The notes below the pieces were generated by a model. The model was not told where the DNA came from and did not search any database. It saw only the letters and a program-made list of their open reading frames with translations. Shown one piece after another: positions 22,405 to 33,044 of a DNA stretch of 64,000 bases. Within the stretch, counting starts at the first letter, position 1, and the number at the start of each line of letters is the position of its first letter. The DNA lies in the NCBI GenBank assembly GCA_024734495.1, contig JALMQS010000105.1, positions 6,671 to 70,670 of the forward strand, written 5' to 3'. The translations under genes were made by a program, and so were the position numbers. This stretch comes from Forficula auricularia. Its lineage: Eukaryota > Arthropoda > Insecta > Dermaptera > Forficulidae.

Positions 22405-23180
22405 ACTTTACCATACAGGGTATGGTCAAGTATTGGAGTCGTGCATGAAAAGAAGTGTTTTTTTTTTCATTTTTTTTTCGAAATATCTCAAAAAACGGCC
22501 GAAACTATTTAGAATAAAAAATTGAGCGAAACTATGGCATTTCGGTCTACAAATAGGCTTTAATAAGTAAACATCGAAAAAAATTATATTTTTAGAGATA
22601 ATAATTGTTTTGTCAAAATGTCTCGTTAGTTAGTTAGTCTGTCTGGTTGACTGGTTCGGTGTCCGTTAGTCTGTGCGTTAGCAAATTTTTGTGGACGAGC
22701 TAGCTCAAAAACTAGTGTGAATATCAAAACCAAATTTCTCACGTAGTTTTGGTCCATTGAGTTTAAGAGTTAATTAGATTTTGGTGCACATCGACTCAAA
22801 ATTAAGGGGGGTGGAGGGGGATTAAAAATCTAGGCCATTTGAGCAAACTCAACCAAATTTTATATACATAATCAGTGCACCACCAGAAGTCTAAAAATTC
22901 AAAAACCAACCGCCCAAAAAATGGGGGGGGGAGCGGGTAGGGTCAAAAAATGAAAATCTAGGCTCTTGTACCAAACTCAAGCAAATTTTGTATACATAAT
23001 CAGTGGGAATCCAGAAGTCTAAAAATGCAAAAACTAAGAGCCCAAAATGGGAGGGGGGAGTCAAAAAATGAAAATCTTGGCCATTTACCAAACTCAACCA
23101 AATTTTGTATACATAATCAGTTGGCCCAGAGTAATCTAAAAATGCAAAAACTCCCTCCCCTACATGATTATAAATAATTT
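22405..23180 (+). repeat. Family A copy with several tandem G-rich units, right end lost
   Basis: The left end is intact (ctttaccatacagggtatgg). At least three ~105-bp units containing accaaactcaaccaaatttt and tatacataatcagt follow. It breaks at 23180 in cctacatgattataaat, where a PLE-I fragment starts. Confidence 0.8.
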
Positions 23181-23322
23181 GACTGATGATGTGGGCCAAG
23201 CCTTCGAATCTATAGTCTCAAACAAATAAATAATATATATATACAGATATATAATTCCGATATATGTGTGTATGTTTATTTGCAGCAAGCAGAGGACAAC
23301 CTCTTTGTTTTTCTTTGTGAAA
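23181..23322 (+). mobile_element. PLE-I right arm with mutated hammerhead
   Basis: It starts exactly at the hammerhead (gactgatgat) and continues through gtctcaaacaaataaataa and gtttatttgcagcaagcag to ctttgtgaa. The ribozyme (23181-23219) has GAAU in place of GAAA and a weak stem II, so it should be inactive. The tail is missing because the following fold-back element abuts. Confidence 0.7.
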
Positions 23323-23511
23323 CAACTTGATAGGGTCGACATCTAATTTCCCTGCATAGGTATTTTATCTAATTTATTAGATTTATTAATTTAATTTTAT
23401 TTATTTATTTATTTTAATTATCTACATTTTCATATATAACAATAAAGTAAACTCTATAACTACAAAATACTAATTCGAAGTTACCTGTTGATACCCTGTC
23501 TACCTTGACTT

Positions 23512-23731
23512 TTTTTTTTTATTTTTATTTAATGTCACCGGGAACAAAGCCCATTTAGACAGCACATAAGTAAAGTGTTAGTAGGGTTAGTGGGGGAGCC
23601 GAGTTTTCAGCCGGTAGAAATTTTTATTCGTCAGCTAGGATCGAACCCCGGCCTCCCATTCCAACATCGTCATAATTGATCGATGTCGAAACGAGACCAG
23701 TGCGTTAGCCAACTGAGCCAACCCGGCTCCC
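23512..23731 (-). mobile_element. tRNA-derived SINE with 12-bp TSD
   Basis: The minus strand reads a tRNA-like head with A box TGGCTCAGTTGG and B box GGTTCGATCC, a ~110-bp body and a poly(A) tail (T run at 23511-23523). An exact duplication, ctaccttgactt, lies at 23500-23511 and 23732-23743. The paralogous fold-back at 33540-33570 has the site once without the SINE. A and B boxes act as an internal Pol III promoter. Confidence 0.88.
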
Positions 23732-23820
23732 CTACCTTGACTTATGTAGGGGAAAAAATGGCGACCCAACTTTGGCATTTTATTTACATATTTTACACTC
23801 GATTGGTAATATATTTATCC

Positions 23821-24011
23821 CAAAGGTGATCCGCGATTGAAGTGAGGTGTACACTTTTTGAAGTATTTTGAAAGTACTTGGGAATATTTGGAAGTGCTTG
23901 GAAATATTTAGAAGTACTTGGAAATATTTAAAAAGTACTTGAAAATATTTGGAAGTACTTGGGAATATTTGGAAGTAGGTGTACATCATATTAGGTCGCG
24001 GTTCACCCTCG
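23821..24011. mobile_element. hAT MITE carrying a 20-bp minisatellite, 8-bp TSD
   Basis: The ends are CAAAGGTGATCCGCGA and, reversed, CGAGGGTGAACCGCGA, of the hAT type. An exact 8-bp duplication, atttatcc, lies at 23813-23820 and 24012-24019. The interior is a degenerate 20-bp tandem repeat (ggaagtacttggaaatattt). The homologous site at 33620-33640 lacks it. Confidence 0.85.
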
Positions 24012-24204
24012 ATTTATCCGGAAACTCGATAACTACATTTATGTAATAAAATTAACTACTTTAATTTTTTATTAAAAATAGCTATGCAGGGAAATTGAAT
24101 GTCGACCCTAGCAAGTTATATTTATTTATACATTATATTATCAAAATATTAATTTCATTAGGAAACCTCGATAGGTGAAGGTCGACCCAAGTCGGGATCT
24201 TAGG

Positions 24205-25302
24205 CTATTATTTAACCCCTAAAGGGGTGACTGCCCCTAATTTAACTTTCCGCTTAAGTAGATGATATTTAGCAGATTCTGGGACAATTTCAATGAGCTA
24301 CTCGGGAATATGGATTGAATTTATTTTTCTGAACAATCTTTCATCCCGTAAAAGGTGACTACCCCTAATTTAACTTTCCGCTTAAGTAGATGATATTTAG
24401 CCGATTCTGAGACATTTTCAACGCCTTACGCATGAATATGGGTTGAATTTATTTTTCTGAACATCCCTTCACCCCCTAAAGGGGTGACTACTTCTAATTT
24501 AACTTTCCGCTTATGTGGATGATATTTAGTAGATTGTGGGACATCTCCAATGCGCTACTCACGAATATGGGTTGAATTTATTTTTCTGAACATCCCTTCA
24601 CCCCCTAAAGGGGTGACTACCTCTAATTTAAATTTCCGCTTATGTGGATGATATTTAGTAGATTGTGGGACATTTCCAATGCCCTACTCACGAATATGGA
24701 TTGAATTTATTTTTCTGAACATCCCTTTACCTCCTAAAGGGGTGACTACCCCTAATTTAACTTTCCGCTTAAGTAGATGATATTTAGCCGATTCTGAGAC
24801 ATTTTCAACGCCTTACGCATGAATATGGGTTGAATTTATTTTTCTGAACATTTCTTCACCCCTAAAGGGGTGACTACCGCTAATTTAACTTTCCGCTTAT
24901 GTGGATGATATTTAGTAGATTGTGGGACATTTCCAATGCGCTACTCACGAATATGTGTTGAATTTATTTTTCTGAACATCCCTTCACCCCTAAATGGGTG
25001 ACTACCTCTTAATTTAACTTTTCGCTTAAGTGGTTGATATTTAGCCGATTCTGGGACATTTTCAATGCCCTACTCACGAATATGGGTTGAATTTATTTTT
25101 CTGAACATCCCTTCACTCCCTAAAGGGGTGACTACCTCTAATTTAACTTTCCGCTAAAGTGAATGATATTTAGCAGATTCTGGGACATTTTCAATGTGGA
25201 ACTCACGAATATGGGTTGAATTTATTTTTCTGAACATTCCTTCACCCCCTAAAGGGGTGACTACCTCTAATTTAAATTTCCACTTGAGATGGATGATATT
25301 TA
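24205..25302 (+). repeat. ~128-bp tandem array, about nine units
   Basis: Units begin with ccctaaaggggtgactacc and contain ctaatttaactttccgctta, gatgatatttag and ttgaatttatttttctgaac. Starts are near 24216, 24345, 24473, 24601, 24730, 24859, 24987, 25114 and 25243. The CCCCTAAAGGGG core is palindromic. The array resumes at 25828-25920 after a PLE insertion. Confidence 0.9.
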
Positions 25303-25827
25303 TTAAGAGAAATAAAGAGATTGTCTTCTCCTTGATGCAAATAAACATACATATATATCAAAAATATATATCTGTATAATTATTATTTATTTGGTTGAGA
25401 CTGTAGCTCGAAGGCTGAGCCTTCATCATCAGTCTTTTTTAAATATAAATATTATTTTTTAAGGGGGAATTATTGCATGAATATTGAAAATTTTTTGTTT
25501 TTACTTAGCCGAGAGCCAGTTAGAATAAATAATCTAATTATGATTTTTTTTAATTCTAACTAGCTCTCGGATGCAAAGATCAAAAAATTTTCAATATTCA
25601 TGACACTGATCCCATGAAAAATAATAATTTATAATTAAAAAAGACTGATGATGAAGGCCAAGCTCGAAACTATAGTCTCAAACGAATTAATAATATACAT
25701 AAAGATATATATTTTTGATATATTTGTGTGTATGTTTATTTACATCAAGCAGAAGGTCAACCTCTTTGTTTCTCTATATGATATCAACAACTATGCTAAT
25801 CTTGGCAAAATAAAAACTTTTTCTATT
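25303..25827 (+). mobile_element. PLE-I fold-back inserted in the tandem array, 12-bp TSD
   Basis: The exact duplication ggatgatattta lies at 25291-25302 and 25828-25839. The inverted arm (25303 onward, agaaataaagagattgtc) and right arm (gtttatttacatcaagcag) flank a second pair of inverted blocks around 25480-25620 (gagagccagttagaat / attctaactagctctcg). The single tail at right ends cttggcaaaataaaaacttt. Degenerate hammerheads lie in both arms (25397-25434 minus, 25643-25679 plus). Confidence 0.85.
25643..25679 (+). ncRNA. Hammerhead ribozyme, PLE class I, shortened stem II
   Basis: The core CUGAUGA, GAAAC, the UAUA stem III palindrome and GUC are intact, but stem II has lost two bases (GAAGGC against GCUC). 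Activity is doubtful. Confidence 0.6.
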
Positions 25828-25920
25828 GGATGATATTTAGCCGATTCTAGGACAATTTCAATGCGCTAAGCACGAATATGGATTAAATTTATTTTTCTGA
25901 ACACACCCCTTCACCTCCAA
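25828..25920 (+). repeat. Last unit of the 128-bp array
   Basis: Continues the unit interrupted at 25302: gatgatatttagccgatt, then atttatttttctgaacac. Confidence 0.8.
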
Positions 25921-26285
25921 ACTTTTATTTACTAGAAAAATATGATATATTCTAAATCTTATATAGAATTGATTAACATGTCAATAACAGCAGATCGCTA
26001 CCATGTATGTTAAAGGTTGAAATATCGAAGGTTTATATTTCGATTTAAGTACGGCTAGGCTCCCTGAAATTTTACACGGCCTATACAAAGTTTCAAGAAA
26101 TTCCTGAAGAAAACATTGATTTTTTTGGAAAATTTCTGTCATTTTTCACACGTATCTAAAGACGAATAAGCATAAAAAAGTTTTATGTGACTATCGGTGT
26201 AAGTGTAACTTCTTATTTATTTATTTGTTAAGAGATATAGATGAATTTATAAAAAAGAGAAGTAGTGAGTATATATACTAGTATT

Positions 26286-26593
26286 GCCGACTCCCAACAC
26301 TCTTTTGCGGTCAAATTGGGAAAGTGCCGGACCACTTCATTCGCGAATACATATATACCCATGACTTCAAGGAACTGGAACTCTCTCCCAGCCTCTATCT
26401 TTCCCAGCACCTATGATCTTCAAACCTTAAAAACCAGGGTGCATAGACACCTACGTCTACACCCTCTCACTTAATCAACTTTCCCTTTCTCTTCGGTAAT
26501 GCAAGGGTCTTTCGAGATCCATAGGGGCTACACCTTTACTGGTGCACCCCTTCTTGCATTCGATTGCATTAAAAAAAAAAAAAAAAAAAAAGT
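26286..26593 (+). mobile_element. LINE-J 3' end, 5'-truncated
   Basis: The plus-strand frame encodes SQHSFAVKLGKCRTTSFAN and NWNSLPASIFPSTYDL, the conserved C-terminal end of the Jockey/CR1-like polyprotein. The 3' region (cggtaatgcaagggtctttc) follows, then a poly(A) run at about 26570-26591. About 300 bp of the element is present, enough only for the C-terminus. Confidence 0.88.
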
Positions 26594-26844
26594 ATGTTGT
26601 GAGTCGTATGGAACCACTGCTAGAGGGGGATAAAAACAACCCTTTTGACCTATAATTAAAAATAATCCAGTCTATCTCGGATTTAATAGATGACACTCTT
26701 TTGTGATTTTCTAAAAAATTTTAAATCTATTTCTATCGCAAAAATGAACTCTTTTATTTTTTATTTTTTTCTTATCGAATTTGATATTCCAAGTATTTTG
26801 TAATCCTGGCTGATTCCAACTTGCATTTTGGGGACTTAGTACTC

Positions 26845-27095
26845 TCGAGGGGTGAGCCGCGTTTGGAATTAGGTGTACAACTCTTTGGAATTATGTGGAA
26901 TTAGTTTGGAATTACTTGGAAATTTTTGGAATTACTTGGAAATTTTTGGAATTACTTGGAAATATTTGGAATTACTTGGAAATATTTGGAATTACTTGGA
27001 AATATTTGGAATTACTTTGAAATATTTGGAATTACTTGGAATATTTGGAATTACTTGAATTACTTGGAATTAGCTTGAAATATTTGGAATATTTT
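26845..27095 (+). repeat. 20-bp minisatellite next to a hAT-like end
   Basis: About ten units of ggaattacttggaaatattt with small variants. At its left is tcgaggggtgagccgcg, matching the MITE end at 24000 in reverse, so this is probably an expanded, one-ended copy of the same MITE. Frames across it are repeat artefacts. Confidence 0.8.
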
Positions 27096-27529
27096 TCCTT
27101 TTTTTTTTTTTTTTTATTTGCTCTATCTTATATCAGCTGTCATTACTGTCTACATTGTTCGCTGCTGGTATTCGAATACAAATTTTTACTAATTATTTTA
27201 TGAAAATCAATCGTTAACGCTTGATTTCAAAGAGTCCACTTGGCTCGCTGTAATACTGAATTCATTGCCAGCTCAAATTATACTGATTAAAAAAATATAT
27301 ACATTGATCTATTCGAAAACTCGAGTAGAAAAAATTGTTCAAAAAGCTATATGAAAACAAGCGATGATACTTGAAATGAAACTCGATTCGACTGCTGCAT
27401 ACTGATTTCTTTTATTTCACCTACTCTTGAGATCGACAAAATTTTTGTTCACAAAAAGTAGATGAAAATTAAATTGACTGGAAGGAAAGTACACTCCTGT
27501 TAGCTCATTGGTATCCGGATACAAATTTT

Positions 27530-28895
27530 AAAATTTTTATAAAGATATAGGAAATTATAATTTGGTCAAAAGAAACTCGAAAAATATTGATAAGTGGTTA
27601 TCATCAGTTTTCCAATTTTTTTATAAAATTAATATGTGAATTTCTGAAGGGATTATATTTATTTCTAATAGAGTAATTTATAAAGATACAGAAAATTATA
27701 ATTTCGTCAAAGAAACTCGAAAAAAAGTTTTTTTGTAACTATTAAATTTTAAGAGAAAGTTGACAAGGGTCCCCCTTATCATCAGTTTTCCAATTTTTTT
27801 AGGAAATTAATATTTGAATTTCGAAGGGATTATACTTATTTCTAGTAAAGTATTTGGTAAAGATATAGAAAATTATAATTTCGTCAAAAAAACTAGAAAA
27901 AAATATTCTTTTTGTTACCTTAAATTTTAAGAAAGTTGATAAGCGTCCCCCTTATGATCATTTTCCAAATTCTTTTAGAAAATAAATATTTGATTTTCGA
28001 AGGGATTATGCTTATTTCTAGTAGACTATTTTATAAAGATATAGAAAATTATAATTTCTTCAAAGAAACTCGATAAAAGTTTATTTTTGTAACGTTAAAT
28101 TTTATGAGAAAGTTGATAAGGGTCCCCCTTATCATTAGTTTTCCAATTTTTTAGAAAATAAATATTTGAATTTCGAAGGAGTTATACTTACTTTGTAGAA
28201 GAGTATTTTATAAAGATATAAGAAATTATAATTTCGTCAAAGAAACTGGAAAGAAGTTTCTTTTTTAAGATTATATATTAAGAGGTCTACCCTTATCATC
28301 AGCTTTTTAATTTTTTTAGAAAATAAATATTTGATTTTCGAATGGATTATACTTATTTCTAGTAAAGTATTTTATAAAGATATAAGAACTTATAATTTCG
28401 TCCAAAAATTCAAAAAAAAAAAAAATATTCTTATTTAAGATTATATTTTAAGAGAAGTTAATAAGTGTCCCTTCTTATAAGTTTCTCCAATTTTTAGAAA
28501 ATAAATATTAGAATTTCGAAGGGATTATATTTCTTTCTAGTAGAGTATTTTATAAAGATAGTGAAAATTATAATTTCGTCAAAAAAAACTCGAAAACATA
28601 TTCTTATTGTAATCTTAAATTTTAAGAGAAAGTTTATAACAGTCGCCCCTTATGATCAGTTTTCAAATTTTTTTAGAAAATAAATATTTGAATTTCGAAG
28701 GGGATTTATACTTATTTCTATTAGAGTATTTTATAAAGATATATGAAATTATAATTTCGTCAAAGAAACTCGAAAAAAGTTTCTTTTTGTAACCTTAAAT
28801 TTAAAGAGAAAAACGATAAAAGTCCCCCTTATCATCACTTTTGCAATTTTTTTAGAAAATAAATATTTGAATTTGGAAGGGCTTATACTTATTTC
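27530..28895 (+). repeat. ~178-bp tandem array, about eight units
   Basis: Diverged units share tttataaagatatagaaaat, tataatttcgtcaaa, gaaactcgaaaaa, tcccccttatcatcagtttt and gaatttcgaaggg. Markers recur near 27540, 27676, 27853, 28032, 28213, 28374, 28552 and 28733. It ends where LINE-J is inserted. No gene is seen. Confidence 0.85.
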
Positions 28896-28896
28896 T

Positions 28897-30897
28897 ATTT
28901 TTTTTTAATGCAATCAGTTGCGCGCCAGTAAACAAGCAGCCCCTATGGATCTCGAAAGACCCTTGCATTACCGAAGAGAAGGGAAAGTTGATTAAGTGAG
29001 AGGGTTAAGACGTAGGTGTTTATGAATTCGGGGTTTGAAGGTTTGAAGATTATAAGTGCTCTGGAAAGATGGAGGCTGGGAGAGAGTTTCAGTTCCTTGA
29101 AGTCATGGGGATATACGTATTGGTTAATGAAGTGGTCCGGCACTTTTCTAATTTGACCGCGAAAGAGTGTTGGGTGTCGGCAAAACGCCTGCTACGCGCA
29201 AAGCACGCTTTGGGGGGAATTATTGATTTTATTTCATCAGAGCACCTGCCGTGATAGTATCTATAGAAAAGGGAAAGGGCAGAGACATTTCTTCGATGAG
29301 CTAGCGAGTCGAGGTAGTCGGTGAGGGCAGAATCGTCAATTAGTCTGAAGGCTCGTTTCTGAATTGCATCCAGCGTAGCAAGAGAATATTTAGAGGCTCC
29401 TCTCCATAGATGAGAGCCATATTCGAGTCAGGGGCGTATTTGGACCTTGTATATGGTGAGAAGATATAGGGGCGTGAAAAATCGCTTGGACCTGAATAAA
29501 TGGCCAATCTTCCTTGCTGCAGATTTCGCCACAGAGATGTGTTCATTCCAAGATGCGACAGAGACGCCCAACATGGATAGGCTGTCACACATGGTATTCG
29601 GATCCAAGTGAATATCAGGGAAATTTTTATTTTCCCGCCTATGAATTAGACAACATTGAGTCTTGTTTGTATTAAAGTTAACAAAATTTTGAGAGCCCCA
29701 TTTATTCAGTTTGTCTAGGCTGAGAGTAATTGAGGAGGCAACATTGATTCGATTATTCGGGAGTGAGGGTTTGCCGTGCAGAGTGCTATCGTCTGCGGGG
29801 TTTGACGTTTGATCGATAAGGTCGTTTATATAAATTAGGAAGAGTGCGGGGGAGATTACAGAGCCTTGGGGAACAGCAGCGTTTGTGGAGAACGATTCAG
29901 ATGATATTCCATCCACCACGACTTTGATACTACGGTTTGTCAGAAAGATTTTTATCCATTTGTGATGTGTTGGTGTTCCAAATGCTGTCAGTTTGGCAAG
30001 AAGATTTTTGTGCCAAACTTGGTCAAAAGCTTTTGAGATATCTAGGGCTACAGCGAGGGTTTCTTTTCCGGCCTCTAGAGTTTTGTTCCAGGTGTGGATG
30101 ACATAGTTTAAGATGTCGCCTGTTGAACGATTTTGTCTAAATCCATATTGCCTATCGTGAATTATTTTATTATTTTCTAAGTGACGAAGGACGTGTTGGT
30201 TTATATCCATTTCCATTATTTTGGAAAGAACAGAGGTGATCATGATATGTCTGTAATTAGAGATTTGTGAAGATGAGTCTCCTTTTTAGGAATAGGTGTG
30301 ACTCTGACTATTTTCCAGCTTTTGGGGAATATTCCCGATTCATAAGAGAGTTGGAATAGCTTGAATAAAATAGGGGCAAGTTCAGGGGCGCATTTTTTAA
30401 TGAGAATTGGTGGGCCAGCGGCGGAGTTGGATTTCAATTTTTTTAATGGCTTTTTTTATTATTTGGGGCCTGAAAATTATTTTGCCCATGAGGTTGGTTT
30501 GGGGGGTATAAGTGGGCGGGTTAAGCCCTTTGTCATCTAAGGTAGAGTTACTGGCGAAAAAGGAGGCTAGTGATTCAGTTTTTTCAGTGGCGTTCTTGAC
30601 CACTGATCCATTTTGGTGTAAGAGGGGCGGAGGTGAGGGAGACGCGAAATTTCTATTTATTGCCTTGTGTAAAGAGAAAACGGCCCGTTTTCCATTGGGG
30701 AAAAGATGCGAGACGGTCAGCTATCCTCTGATCGAATGATTTTTTTTGCCTAAGAGATAAATTTTTTTCAAGAACTTCGCGATTTGGTAAATGCAATTCG
30801 GTCACATTCTAGACGTGAAAGTTGCCATTTTAGAAAAGATTTGTTTGTTTTTTCACGGACGGCATCTCCACATTGTTTACCAAACCAGGCTAGAATC
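28897..30897 (-). pseudogene. LINE-J reverse transcriptase region, longest copy
   Basis: Minus-strand frames, broken by several shifts, cover a linker (AWFGKQCGDAVREKTNKSF), the RT domain (FRQNRSTGDILNYV, ALDISKAFDQVWH, PQGSVISPALFLIYINDL, ADDSTL) and the C-terminal region ending in QHSFAVKLEKCRTTS. The catalytic aspartates of motifs A and C are visible, but the residue before ADD is proline where Y or F is usual, next to a likely deletion. The 3' end is an A run at about 28898-28908. The polyprotein normally has an upstream endonuclease; only its edge remains (31102-31208). It would have copied itself by target-primed reverse transcription. It is now dead. Confidence 0.9.
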
Positions 30898-31101
30898 ACA
30901 GGAATTATTTAACGGGTTATAGTGGTGTTTCACAAAGAGGAAATAAAATTAAAAAAATCAAAAAATCTTTTAAATTATTTTGGAGATTTTTTTATTTATC
31001 TCTATACATATTTCGGGCTATGAACCCTTCATTAGGAGGTTTAACAGAAAAACTGTGAAACACCACTATAAACCAACACCGCTTTCCCTAAACTTTACAG
31101 C
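30898..31101. mobile_element. PLE-II mini fold-back inserted in LINE-J
   Basis: Short arms (tatagtggtgtttcacaaag at 30919 and ctgtgaaacaccactata at 31059) flank a degenerate minus-strand hammerhead (31000-31038, core CUAAUGA, so inactive). The single tail, aacaccgctttccctaaac, resembles that of 31897-32075. An 8-bp duplication, ctagaatc, lies at 30890-30897 and 31102-31109. LINE coding resumes on the other side. Confidence 0.75.
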
Positions 31102-31208
31102 CTAGAATCCTTGTTTCCCTTAATCGATTTTGAGGAGACATAGTATTCTAGACCTTTCTGTATTGCCTCGTTAAAGGCGTTGGCGAATTCTGAAGCGTTT
31201 TTATCTTT
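31102..31208 (-). pseudogene. LINE-J, upstream remainder
   Basis: Encodes DKNASEFANAFNEAIQKGL and YYVSSKSIKGNKDS on the minus strand. This is the end of the endonuclease/linker that continues into AWFGKQCGD after removing the 204-bp insertion. Confidence 0.7.
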
Positions 31209-31216
31209 TTTTATAA

Positions 31217-31290
31217 ATAGAAGGAGACAATAAAAGATAGTGTTTTCCGCTGAAAAAATAAATTTTTAATTTGTTTATAACCAATTATCG
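31217..31290 (-). repeat. PLE-Ib arm fragment
   Basis: The stretch gaaggagacaataaaagata, then a changed ttccgctgaaaaaataaa, matches the outer arm of 38562-38874. Confidence 0.5.
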
Positions 31291-31309
31291 TTATAATCGT
31301 TGTCTCTAC

Positions 31310-31532
31310 TACTTGGAATTTCATGAAAATATTTGGAATTACTTGGAACTATTTGGAAGTACTTGGAAATATTTGGAATTACTTGGAAATATTTGGAATT
31401 ACTTGGAAATATTTGGAATTACTTGGAAATATTTGGAATTACTTGTAACCATTTGGAAGTACTTGCAAATATTTGGAATTACTTGGAAATATTTGGAAGT
31501 ACTGAAATTTTTCGGAAATGTTTGGAAACTAC
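31310..31532 (+). repeat. 20-bp minisatellite array
   Basis: About eleven units of ggaattacttggaaatattt. The same unit is found at 23865 and 26871. It is longer than either MITE end would allow and no hAT ends are seen. Confidence 0.88.
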
Positions 31533-31646
31533 TACAAGTTACTTCACTATAATTCTGCTGAAAATGAAATACAATATATTATTGTTACTGCCACTGAGAA
31601 AGAGTCAGAGGGAATGTCGCATTGGATTTCCTTCATTGACTTTTCA

Positions 31647-31688
31647 AAACCCTGAAGAAGGAGGGAATAGCCTCCGAAACGTCGGTTT
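31647..31688 (+). ncRNA. Hammerhead ribozyme, PLE class III, intact
   Basis: Stem I AAACC/GGUUU is 5 bp, the core is CUGAAGA, stem II GGAGG/CCUCC is 5 bp with a GAAUAG loop, then GAAA, the minimal ACGU stem III and GUC as cleavage triplet. One unpaired A sits before stem II, as in the other classes here. All invariant core bases are present. Confidence 0.78.
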
Positions 31689-31896
31689 ATGAATAAAAAG
31701 ATAATAATCTTCTTCTCTTTTTTGGACTGTCTCATCAATATGCACTCAATGTAATTATATTTTACAAAATTAAGCGAGAATTAGATTCCCTTTCTCTCTT
31801 CAGAACTTTCAATTTAAAAATTCAAAAAAAAAATTATTTGCATTAAAATGATCATCTTGAGGGCCACCAATTGGTCATTTTAAGGTGATTTTTATA

Positions 31897-32075
31897 GTTA
31901 ATAGAGTAACAGGGTGTGTAGTTTCACAGTGAATGAAATAAAACTCAAAGGAGGTTTATACAAACTCATGAAAACACTTGAGTTTTATTTCATTCACTGT
32001 GAAACTACACACCCTTTACTCTATTAACTAACATCATGTTTCACCTAAAACCTACACCACTTTCCATAAGTAAAA
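31897..32075 (+). mobile_element. PLE-II mini fold-back, 12-bp TSD
   Basis: Long inverted arms: agggtgtgtagtttcacagt at 31910 and actgtgaaactacacaccct at 31998, inside perfect ~54-bp arms. A single tail, atgtttcacctaaaacctac to cataagtaaa, resembles the 16140-16892 tail. The duplication gtgatttttata lies at 31885-31896 and 32076-32087. No hammerhead remains in the ~30-bp loop. Confidence 0.85.
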
Positions 32076-32087
32076 GTGATTTTTATA

Positions 32088-32445
32088 CACAAAGAGAAAC
32101 AAAGAGGTTGGTCCCTCTGCTTGATGCAAATAAACATACATACACACATATATCGAGATGATATATCTGTATATACCTATATTATTTATTTGTTTTGAGA
32201 CTATAATTTCGAAGACTCCATACGATATTGACTCCATGAAAAACATTTATAATTATAAAAAAAAAGACTGATGATGAAGACCAAGTCTTCGAAACTATAG
32301 TCTCAAACAAATAAATAATATATATACAGATATATCATCTCGATATATATGTGTGTATGTTTATTTGCATCAAGCAGAGGACAACCTCTTTGTTTCTCTT
32401 TGTGAATCAACAACTCTGCTACTCTCGGCAAAACAAAAACTTTTC
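32088..32445 (+). mobile_element. PLE-I fold-back inserted at the same target
   Basis: Begins with the inverted arm (cacaaagagaaacaaagagg) and ends with the single tail (actctcggcaaaacaaaaac). The target gtgatttttata is repeated at 32076-32087 and 32447-32458, giving three copies with the neighbouring element. The left hammerhead is half deleted (about 32197-32215) and the right one is intact (32266-32304). Confidence 0.88.
32266..32304 (+). ncRNA. Hammerhead ribozyme, PLE class I, intact core
   Basis: The core CUGAUGA is followed by one unpaired U, then stem II GAAGAC/GUCUUC (6 bp, CAA loop), GAAAC, loop UAUA and GUC. ACUAUAGU is a palindrome, so stem III could form between two molecules. 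Proximal stem I is only GA/UC unless distal AU pairs help. Confidence 0.78.
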
Positions 32446-32756
32446 AGTGATTTTTATAGATGACAGCTTTCAGAAATAGATAAACTTAAAATTATGAAAA
32501 AATATCACAAATTCGTTTATTCTATGGTATACTTGTCATCGCTCATCGACAATAATAGCGAATATGATATTTCAAGTATTTTGGAGGATATAAGATAGGG
32601 AACCATTGGTACTACCAGCCCGACTCACAATTGGCCGGATTATTTTTTCTTCTAATCAGAGATTTTGTAATACAAATAATTGAGTATATGGGAAAATTCT
32701 GAATAAACGCTTAAATTATTTTTACATTTTTCCTTAATATAAATCCCAGCTCTAAT

Positions 32757-33044
32757 ATGATAAATAGTATAATCCGGTTTGAGTGTCAGTATCAGGATAA
32801 TCCAATATATGGATTTAAACTTTGGATTTTTGAGAAAAATTCTTCATATCAATTGATTCCGAGGAATTGGAAAAATCAGATAATATTGGTTGCTATCGGC
32901 GTATTTGATCTCCGCCAAGTGACTTTCAGCGGCAGATCCGCGAGAGATCAAAAGAGCCGCACAAGAGATATAGGAAGTGGAGGGGAGAAGACACTCTTGC
33001 ACGAATTCTTTAGTAGGATCGAATGTCAGCTTTTAGATAAATAG
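32757..33044 (+). other. Unidentified 95-codon open frame
   Basis: An ATG-initiated frame whose second half (ATLDLRQ-like ending in GGEKTLLHEFFSRIECQ) is more GC-rich than the flanks. I do not recognise a domain or repeat. It may be a gene relic or chance. Confidence 0.2.

Larger units (their letters stand above)
23323..24201. mobile_element. Fold-back element D, copy 1, with nested SINE and hAT MITE
   Basis: Homologous to 33292-33820. Inverted arms contain gtcgacatctaatttccctg near 23335 and, reversed, gcagggaaattgaatgtcga near 24090, plus an outer block (aggtgaaggtcgaccc) at the right. The outer left arm is missing. Two insertions are visible by comparison with the second copy: a SINE at 23512-23731 and a hAT MITE at 23821-24011. 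Confidence 0.75.

Noticed and set aside
24205..25300. Possible CRISPR array
   Set aside because: The ~128-bp units are contiguous and lack short identical repeats with unique spacers; the setting is eukaryotic.
26873..27058. Open frames reading repeated WNYLEIFGIT-type peptides here and at 31271-31692 and 23780-23989
   Set aside because: The 20-bp unit is not a multiple of three, so every frame reads a similar repeat; these are minisatellite artefacts.
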